A stretch of 64,000 nt of DNA from Bin87 sp034423595 (GTDB lineage: Bacteria > Chloroflexota > Dehalococcoidia > Lucifugimonadales > UBA3495), in contig OZ242258.1 of assembly GCA_965207025.1 (NCBI GenBank), positions 1,488,001 to 1,552,000 on the forward strand. Reading direction: 5' to 3'. Numbering within the stretch: the stretch's first letter is position 1; the number at the start of each line of letters is the position of its first letter. Below the pieces are notes generated by a model that ran no database searches, was not told where the DNA came from, and saw only the letters and a program-made list of their open reading frames with translations. Shown one piece after another: positions 59,435 to 64,000 of this stretch. Both the position numbers and the translations under genes were made by a program.

Positions 59435-60154
59435 ATGGTCAACCACTCCAACAAGACCATCGCCTATCGTCGGGTCGTGGATCTCAGCCACCCCATCACC
59501 CCGGACATCCCCGTCTGGCCCGGCGACCCGGCGGTCGAATTTCACAACATATCCCACGTCGGAGGCCACGGCTACTTTCTTCGGCAGTTCAGCATGGGGG
59601 AACACAGCGGGACCCATCTCGCCTCCCCCAGCACCTACTTTGATGACGGCACCGACCCTGACGCCATCGAACCTGATTCCCTCGTCCTCCGGGTCGCCGT
59701 TATTGACGCTACCGAACTCGCCTCAAAGGATCACGACTACACCTTATCGGCAAGCGATGTGGCTGAATGGGAACGCCGGAATGGACCCATCGCCCCCGGC
59801 GCCCTGGTCTTGCTCAATACTGGGTGGTCTCGCTTCTGGCGCCAACCCACCCGGTTCATCAACATTGACAGCGATGGCGCAATGCACACCCCCGGCTTCA
59901 GCCTGGAAGCCGTCCGCTTCCTGCTGGAATGGCGCGAAGCCGCCGGCCTTGGCACCGACACCCACGGCATCGACCCCGGCGCCGACGCGAGCCTGTCAGC
60001 CAGTCGGCTTGCGTTAGCCCGGTCAGCCCTCGTACTGGAGTGCCTCAACAACCTCAACCAACTGCCGCCCACCGGGGCAACCGTCGTGATAGGACGGTTG
60101 CGCCTGGTGGGCGGCAGCGGTTCCCCGGCCAGCGTGCTGGCGTTGACACCCTGA
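59435..60154 (+). CDS. Cyclase family protein (kynurenine formamidase-like) with altered metal motif
   Basis: A 239-residue member of the cyclase/KynB-like amidohydrolase family. VVDLSHPITPDIPVWPGDPA at about residues 12-31 is the usual start. The family metal motif HxGTHxDxPxH is present as HSGTHLASPST, so the aspartate and the last histidine are replaced by Ala and Thr. Further landmarks are VLLNTGWSRFW, TPGFSLEAVRFL and a GTDTHGIDPG segment. True members hydrolyse N-formylkynurenine, isatin or similar amides with Zn or Mn; here the second metal site is damaged. ATG at 59435. Confidence 0.82.
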   Translation: MVNHSNKTIAYRRVVDLSHPITPDIPVWPGDPAVEFHNISHVGGHGYFLRQFSMGEHSGTHLASPSTYFDDGTDPDAIEPDSLVLRVAVIDATELASKDHDYTLSASDVAEWERRNGPIAPGALVLLNTGWSRFWRQPTRFINIDSDGAMHTPGFSLEAVRFLLEWREAAGLGTDTHGIDPGADASLSASRLALARSALVLECLNNLNQLPPTGATVVIGRLRLVGGSGSPASVLALTP

Positions 60155-60166
60155 ACCGCGGTCCCT

Positions 60167-60562
60167 TTACAGCGCCGCCGCACCTGCCGCAGCACACTGT
60201 TCATCCTCTTCGCTTGTTCCGCCGCCTACGCCGCACGCGCCTACCACCGCGCCGTCTGCAATGATCGGCACCGCTCCTTGCCCGAAAATCATCTCCGACC
60301 CGGAGCGCTCCCGGATGCCCGCCGGAGTCGGCGTCGTGGCCCGGTCCTGCATCGCGCCGCTGGGCCTCCCGAACGCGGCCGACGCCACTGCCTTGCCCTG
60401 GCATCCGTAGGCCGACGCCCAGATCGCGCCGTCCATCCGTTGCAGTCCGATCAATCGTCCGCCGGAGTCCACCACGGCCACGCTGACCTTGATGTTAAGT
60501 TCCTCGGCTTGGGCAATCGCCGCCGCCATGACCCGGTTGCTGTCCGCTAGTGTGAGAGCCAT
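60167..60562 (-). CDS. GlcG/HbpS family heme-binding-type protein
   Basis: A 131-residue protein of the GlcG/HbpS/PduO-C domain family. MALTLADSNRVMAAAIAQAE is the N-terminal helix, VSVAVVDSGGRLIGLQRMDG the central beta hairpin, then SAYGCQGKAVASAAFGRPSG and the Gly-rich GAVVGACGVGGGTSEEDEQC, all typical. Members bind heme or corrinoids, or accompany glycolate and other catabolic enzymes. A GGAGG motif precedes the ATG at 60562. It converges with the cyclase gene, 12 bp apart. Confidence 0.9.
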   Translation of the reverse strand: MALTLADSNRVMAAAIAQAEELNIKVSVAVVDSGGRLIGLQRMDGAIWASAYGCQGKAVASAAFGRPSGAMQDRATTPTPAGIRERSGSEMIFGQGAVPIIADGAVVGACGVGGGTSEEDEQCAAAGAAAL

Positions 60563-61129
60563 TCTAGTTCCTCCAAGTGACGACCTATATCGACCGCCGA
60601 TTCGCCCGACATAGTATGACCCTCACCAGGTCACCGCAAGAGCAATCCGGCGATCCCACATATATGACACCCCGCCCATTGCTCCAATACGCACCCACGT
60701 TCTATCCTACATACGTCAGGTTCCCCAACCGGTACTCGAGAACCGCGCGGGGTCGCCGCATCGCTAGCAGCGGCGTCTCACCAAACTACTCAATCTAGCG
60801 AGGTGTCAATTAGGTTCGGGTCGCTCAACGGCCTGTCGGTACCAAACAGCAGAATCGGTTCCCCTGGGGCCTAGGATCGTCTTATTCAGCGATTATGCTC
60901 CCGGAACCCGGCGGGTGTCACCACCGCCCCGTGCCGCATAGCTACGGCTCATCGAGTCGGAGAACTGCGGGTACACGGAACCTTAGGACTCCAACTTTCT
61001 GCGCAAGCAAAAACAGTGTTGGCCGTGCTCCGACACGCAACCCGAACCACTAACCTGACACCAAAAAATCCGAAACCCCACGCCACCAACCAAAAAGAGA
61101 AGCCCAGCAAGACACCACCACACCGACCC

Positions 61130-61176
61130 GCTCATGGTAAGCCTGTCGAACCATCATCCTGAGCCTGTCGAAGGAC
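61130..61176. repeat. Tandem AGCCTGTCGAA repeat
   Basis: AAGCCTGTCGAACCATCATC followed by CTGAGCCTGTCGAAGGAC: two copies of (A/G)AGCCTGTCGAA(C/G) about 24 bp apart. A related copy is at 36009. Non-coding and short. Confidence 0.65.
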
Positions 61177-61180
61177 AAGC

Positions 61181-61230
61181 CCCTCTCCCCCTGGCGGGTG
61201 GGACATCCGTTTCTGGCGGGAGAGGGTTGG
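61181..61230. repeat. CCCTCTCCC/GGGAGAGGG intergenic repeat, diverged copy D
   Basis: CCCCTCTCCCCCTGGCGGGT at the left and GGCGGGAGAGGGTTGG at the right form an inverted repeat with a longer loop (about 20 bases) than copies A-C. Confidence 0.6.
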
Positions 61231-61320
61231 AGCCTGCCTCACCCAATGCTCCACCCACACCGTGTGCTACGATACCCGGTGCTAACTTGGGCAATCCAAA
61301 TCATCAAGGAGAATTCCGCA

Positions 61321-62046
61321 ATGGCCGACTCAGCTTTGGGCCTCGACGTCAGGGCCTGCATTTTCGACGTCTTCGGCACTGTCGTCGATTGGCGTTCCAG
61401 CATCACCGAACAGTGCGCCAACATGGGCCGCATCAAGGGCATCGAGCGCGACTGGGGCGCGTTCGCCGACGCCTGGCGCGGCAAGTACCGTCCCTACATG
61501 GACAAGGTCCGCACCGGCGAACTCCCTTGGACCAACCTCGACGCTCTGCACCGCATGTCCCTGGACGAAGTGCTAGATGAGTTCGAGATCAGCGGCTTCA
61601 GCGACGACGAAAAGATGGAGGTCACCTACTTCTGGCACAACCTCCGTCCCTGGGCCGACAGCGTGCCCGGCCTCTATCGCCTCAAGAACAAGTTCATCAT
61701 CGCGCCCATGTCCAACGGCAATATCGCCCTGATGACCAACATGGCCAAAAACGGCGGTATGCCCTGGGACTGCATCCTCGGCGCAGAGGTCGCCCAACAC
61801 TACAAGCCCGACCCGGAAAGCTACGGCACCGCCGTCAAACTCCTCGGCCTCAAAGCCGAGCAGGTGATGATGGTAGCCGCCCACCAGGGCGACCTGCTCG
61901 CCTCCGCCAAGGTCGGCCTCCGCACGGCGTTCGTCCCGCGCCCCCGGGAACACGGCCCCGACCGCACTCCCGACCCCACCCCGGATCCCTCCTTCAACGT
62001 CGTCGCCGAAAACTTCGTGGACCTCGCCGCCAAACTCGGCGCATAG
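61321..62046 (+). CDS. Haloacid dehalogenase-like (HAD) hydrolase, type II dehalogenase-like
   Basis: A 241-residue HAD-superfamily enzyme. The nucleophile motif CIFDVFGTVVDW is at about residues 12-23, motif II APMSNGN at about 120, motif III lysine in HYKPDPESYGT, and the motif IV region MVAAHQGDLLASAKVGL. The order and the VFGTVVDW pattern resemble L-2-haloacid dehalogenases, which hydrolyse 2-halo acids; however AAHQGD replaces the usual AAHxWD, so dehalogenase activity is uncertain. AGGAG lies 9 bases before the ATG at 61321. Confidence 0.85.
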   Translation: MADSALGLDVRACIFDVFGTVVDWRSSITEQCANMGRIKGIERDWGAFADAWRGKYRPYMDKVRTGELPWTNLDALHRMSLDEVLDEFEISGFSDDEKMEVTYFWHNLRPWADSVPGLYRLKNKFIIAPMSNGNIALMTNMAKNGGMPWDCILGAEVAQHYKPDPESYGTAVKLLGLKAEQVMMVAAHQGDLLASAKVGLRTAFVPRPREHGPDRTPDPTPDPSFNVVAENFVDLAAKLGA

Positions 62047-62050
62047 AAGT

Positions 62051-62088
62051 CCCCTCTCCCTTGACGAGAGAGGGCTAGGGTGAGGGTG
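62051..62088. repeat. CCCTCTCCC/GGGAGAGGG intergenic repeat, copy C
   Basis: Same layout as copy A: CCCCTCTCCCTTGACGAGAG then AGGGCTAGGGTGAGGGTG. It starts 4 bases after the HAD stop, followed 27 bases later by the palindrome at 62116. Confidence 0.8.
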
Positions 62089-62115
62089 CCGACCAGGGTG
62101 AAAGTGGAACCACTC

Positions 62116-62141
62116 GTAGGGGCGAATAATTATTCGCCCCT
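62116..62141. repeat. GTAGGGGC-type palindrome, copy 3
   Basis: GTAGGGGCGAATAATTATTC followed by GCCCCT: the same core as the copies at 1187 and 34018, with perfect arms AGGGGCGAATAA/TTATTCGCCCCT. It lies between the convergent HAD and LLM genes, 8 bases from the LLM stop, a likely bidirectional terminator. Confidence 0.85.
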
Positions 62142-62149
62142 CGGCATCT

Positions 62150-63247
62150 CTAATCCTCCCCCAACGGCTCCAACCCGCACACCTCCGCCACCAGCTCATA
62201 CGACCTCAACCGGTCCCCAAAGTGATAACAGATGGTCACCACGCTCAGATCAGTCGTCTGGTAGTCTTCCGCCACTTTCTCTAATCCAGCCCTCACCTGC
62301 TCCGGGTCTCCGTCCACGCAGTTTCTCATGTACTGCTGGATGAACTGCCACTCGTTGGCCAGGTACTTGTAATTCGACGCAACCTCCGGCGACGGAATCC
62401 CCTTCGCCCGGCTCGTCACGGATCGCAATCGTCCCAGATTCCGGCTTGACGCTATCCTCCGCGCCTCCTCTTCCGTATCGGCGCACAGCACCTGTACACC
62501 CACGTTCACCCGCGGTTCGGCCAGATATTCCGACGCCTCAAAATTCTGGCGGTAGGACTCCACAATCTGCGGCCCGTCCGTCGCTCCCATCCCGAAAAAA
62601 TGCGCGTAAGCGAACGGCAACCCCATCTTGGCCGCCATGAACGCCGATTCGTACCGCGAACCCAGCAGCCATACTTGCGGCGCCGTGTCGGGTTCGTCCG
62701 GCGACGCCATCACCTCGTGAAATGGGTGGTCGTCCGGCTGTGTGTCCTCCAGGTAGTTGATCACGTCCCGTACTTGCTGCGGAAAATGCCGGACGTCCTT
62801 GGGCATACTCGGGTAAGCTAACGCTGCCGCCGTTATCTGGTCGCTCCCCGGCGCCCGGCCAATCCCCAGGTCAATACGGTCCGGGTACAGCGAGTCCAGG
62901 ATCCGGAACGTCTCTGCGACTTTCAGGGCGCTGTAGTGCGGCAGCATCACGCCCCCGGAACCCACCCGAATCCTCTTGGTGTGGGCCGCAATCTGCCCCA
63001 CCATTACTTCCGGGGCCGTGCCGGCGAAGTTCGGCAGGTTGTGATGCTCCGCCACCCAGTACCTCTGGTAGCCCATCCTTTCCGTTGCCACGGCCAGCTC
63101 TATGGTCTCTCTCAGGGCCGTGCCGGCATTGCTACCCTCTCGCATCGGCGACTGGTCCACCACGCTCAATTGCAGTTTCTCGCTCAATTCGTTCTCCCGA
63201 GCCCTCCGGATCACCACATCGGAGTAGTCGTTATCCGGTCTTGACAT
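62150..63247 (-). CDS. LLM class flavin-dependent oxidoreductase (MsnO8/TIGR03558-like)
   Basis: A 365-residue luciferase-like monooxygenase of the subgroup close to bacterial luciferase. LQLSVVDQSPMREG starts the barrel at about residue 26, then ERMGYQRYWVAEHHNLPNFA, RIRVGSGGVMLPHYSALKVA and RIDLGIGRAPGSDQITAAAL, all hallmark segments of TIGR03558-like enzymes. A 25-residue N-terminal extension precedes the barrel. The substrate is unknown. It differs from the other six LLM proteins in the window in having the APGSD motif. Confidence 0.92.
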   Translation of the reverse strand: MSRPDNDYSDVVIRRARENELSEKLQLSVVDQSPMREGSNAGTALRETIELAVATERMGYQRYWVAEHHNLPNFAGTAPEVMVGQIAAHTKRIRVGSGGVMLPHYSALKVAETFRILDSLYPDRIDLGIGRAPGSDQITAAALAYPSMPKDVRHFPQQVRDVINYLEDTQPDDHPFHEVMASPDEPDTAPQVWLLGSRYESAFMAAKMGLPFAYAHFFGMGATDGPQIVESYRQNFEASEYLAEPRVNVGVQVLCADTEEEARRIASSRNLGRLRSVTSRAKGIPSPEVASNYKYLANEWQFIQQYMRNCVDGDPEQVRAGLEKVAEDYQTTDLSVVTICYHFGDRLRSYELVAEVCGLEPLGED

Positions 63248-63341
63248 TTACAATATCGGAAATTCCTGGGTTGCCGTATTCGGCAGTCCAACCTATTATA
63301 GTCGTGTCAAACGGCAAACGCAGTGGCTCAGAGTGTCTTTG

Positions 63342-64000
63342 ATGAACCTGATTCCGGGCCGCATCGGAAGGTGGTTAAACTTGCTTTTCGATAAATTACG
63401 GGGCGTCAAGCCGGGAGTAGAGCAAATTCCGGCGGCCGGAAAACCGTTAACCGGCAGTGGCAACAAGTACCTGCTTGAACGCATCTTCAAGTGGGTACTT
63501 TTTCTTTTGGCCACCGTTTCAGTCCTCACCACCGTCGCTATCGTCTCTGTCCTGCTCTTTGAGGGCGTGCAGTTCTTCACCTCCGACTTCTATCAGGAGA
63601 AGCACAGCGAACTCCGGGTAACTAGTGAGGCGGCCGGACTCACCGCCGCCGATTCGGCTCCTACAACTCTGGCTCCCGGAATCGTGCCCAGTGTCGCCGT
63701 GCGCGCAACTACGGATGCACTGATCTTCGTCAGTTGGGATAAGCCTACCGTCGGTCAGGCGCCCACCTCTTATGACCTATCCATACTTCCCAACCTTGGC
63801 CTGGATTTAACCGACTGTGCCAACCTCTCCGGCGAGCGGACTTCGTGCGTCATTTCAAACGTGGGACTTGGACGTTCTTATAAGGTGTCGGTGGCCGCAA
63901 TTGCCGGCGCCGGCAAGGGCTTTGCCCTGGAAACCGAGTCCTTCCAGGTGCCCGAGAAAGTCCGCTGGCACCGCTACTTCACCGATAAGAAATGGCGCAC
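63342..64000 (+). CDS. PstC-like ABC permease, N-terminal part, with FN3-like insertion (3' end outside window)
   Basis: From the ATG at 63342 one frame is open to the window end (219 codons seen). Residues 1-45 are basic and cytoplasmic. A transmembrane helix spans about 50-75 (VLFLLATVSVLTTVAIVSVL), followed by LLFEGVQFF, which resembles the start of PstC/PstA phosphate permeases. About 115 residues then follow, of which 105-195 look like a fibronectin type III domain (IFVSWDKP, then TSYDLSI, then YKVSVAAIAGAGKG). The frame resumes RYFTDKKWR, like the PstC segment before its next helix. Identification as a phosphate permease is moderate; the insertion is directly visible. Confidence 0.65.
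   Translation, partial: MNLIPGRIGRWLNLLFDKLRGVKPGVEQIPAAGKPLTGSGNKYLLERIFKWVLFLLATVSVLTTVAIVSVLLFEGVQFFTSDFYQEKHSELRVTSEAAGLTAADSAPTTLAPGIVPSVAVRATTDALIFVSWDKPTVGQAPTSYDLSILPNLGLDLTDCANLSGERTSCVISNVGLGRSYKVSVAAIAGAGKGFALETESFQVPEKVRWHRYFTDKKWR

Larger units (their letters stand above)
60563..61320. other. Gene-poor intergenic region of about 760 bp
   Basis: No convincing gene is seen. A 73-codon plus-strand frame at 60577-60798 has no ribosome-binding site or protein-like composition. Between 60880 and 60970 there are several short palindromes, including GCCGCATAGCTACGGC-type arms, that might fold as RNA. At 61010-61130 the plus strand is rich in A and C and nearly free of T, unlike the rest of the window. 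From 61130 the region is built of two intergenic repeat types. Confidence 0.5.

Noticed and set aside
60577..60798. 73-codon plus-strand frame in the gene-poor region
   Set aside because: No ribosome-binding site, no hydrophobic core or known motif, and it begins inside the leader region of the divergent GlcG-like gene.
60800..61130. Possible RNase P RNA, tmRNA or SRP RNA
   Set aside because: None of the hallmark conserved segments (for example the GAGGAAAGTC region, a tRNA-like end with TTCGAATC, or the SRP GGAAGGAAGCAGC loop) is present on either strand.
1..64000. Prophage, integrative element or insertion sequence
   Set aside because: No transposase, integrase, phage structural gene or attachment-site duplication around the two tRNA genes was seen.

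Overview
The window looks like a piece of a high-GC bacterial chromosome from an uncultivated Chloroflexota lineage, most likely Dehalococcoidia / SAR202-like. This placement is inferred from gene content only. The content includes seven luciferase-like (LLM) flavin/F420 monooxygenases, four family III CoA-transferase-like proteins, four short-chain dehydrogenases (SDRs), three Uma2-type nuclease-fold proteins, a DUF4058 protein, and lipoprotein-type substrate-binding proteins. There is no rRNA, phage module, transposase, integrase or CRISPR array. Two tRNAs, both with an encoded CCA end, are present.

Layout. 0-3.2 kb: end of a histidine phosphatase gene coupled to an SDR, then an LLM oxidoreductase and an asparaginase-like protein on the minus strand. 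3.3-8.7 kb: membrane proteostasis block (ftsH, a small unknown gene, hflK, hflC) followed by a Uma2 gene. 8.7-12.8 kb, minus strand: HpcH/HpaI aldolase, then an M42 peptidase / metallo-beta-lactamase / M16 peptidase run. 13-20.6 kb: Ldh2-type dehydrogenase, stand-alone Lrp/AsnC ligand-binding domain, three LLM enzymes, Uma2, alpha/beta hydrolase and an Mrr-like restriction protein. 20.8-30.7 kb, plus strand: serA, a PaREP1-like protein, a ketopantoate-reductase-like enzyme, an unknown gene with an alpha carbonic anhydrase that lacks a signal peptide, tRNA-Gly, a deoxyribosyltransferase-like protein, nitronate monooxygenase, methyltransferase, an ABC-F ATPase and an SDR. 30.7-36 kb: CoA transferase, then a peptide/nickel-type ABC binding lipoprotein with two permeases but no ATPase. 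36-43.2 kb, minus strand: LLM, AIM24-like, ribH, a compact four-gene LLM-to-kinase operon, DUF4058, SDR and HD-domain protein. 43.3-49.3 kb: SDR, MFS transporter, a two-gene AAA ATPase + Toprim-like cassette (candidate defence module) and a GH88/105-type protein with a degenerate N-terminal domain. 49.5-58.8 kb: CoA transferase / Uma2 / CoA transferase operon, zinc alcohol dehydrogenase, orphan TRAP-type binding lipoprotein, tRNA-Asp, a fourth CoA transferase coupled to a small membrane protein, then hisS. 59-64 kb: small genes, a cyclase-family protein with altered metal motif, a GlcG-like protein, a gene-free stretch of about 760 bp, a haloacid-dehalogenase-like protein, another LLM, and the 5' part of a PstC-like permease carrying an apparent fibronectin-III insertion.

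How the genes work together. The dominant theme is oxidation of organic compounds (LLM monooxygenases, SDRs, dehydrogenases) followed by CoA-ester handling and uptake by binding lipoproteins, which fits a heterotroph using recalcitrant organic matter. Several members carry substitutions at positions that are catalytic in their families: the asparaginase-like protein, two of the four CoA transferases, the cyclase and the M14-like domain. The intergenic spaces are rich in short palindromic repeats of several families, often between convergent genes, and one of them supplies the stop codons of both flanking genes.
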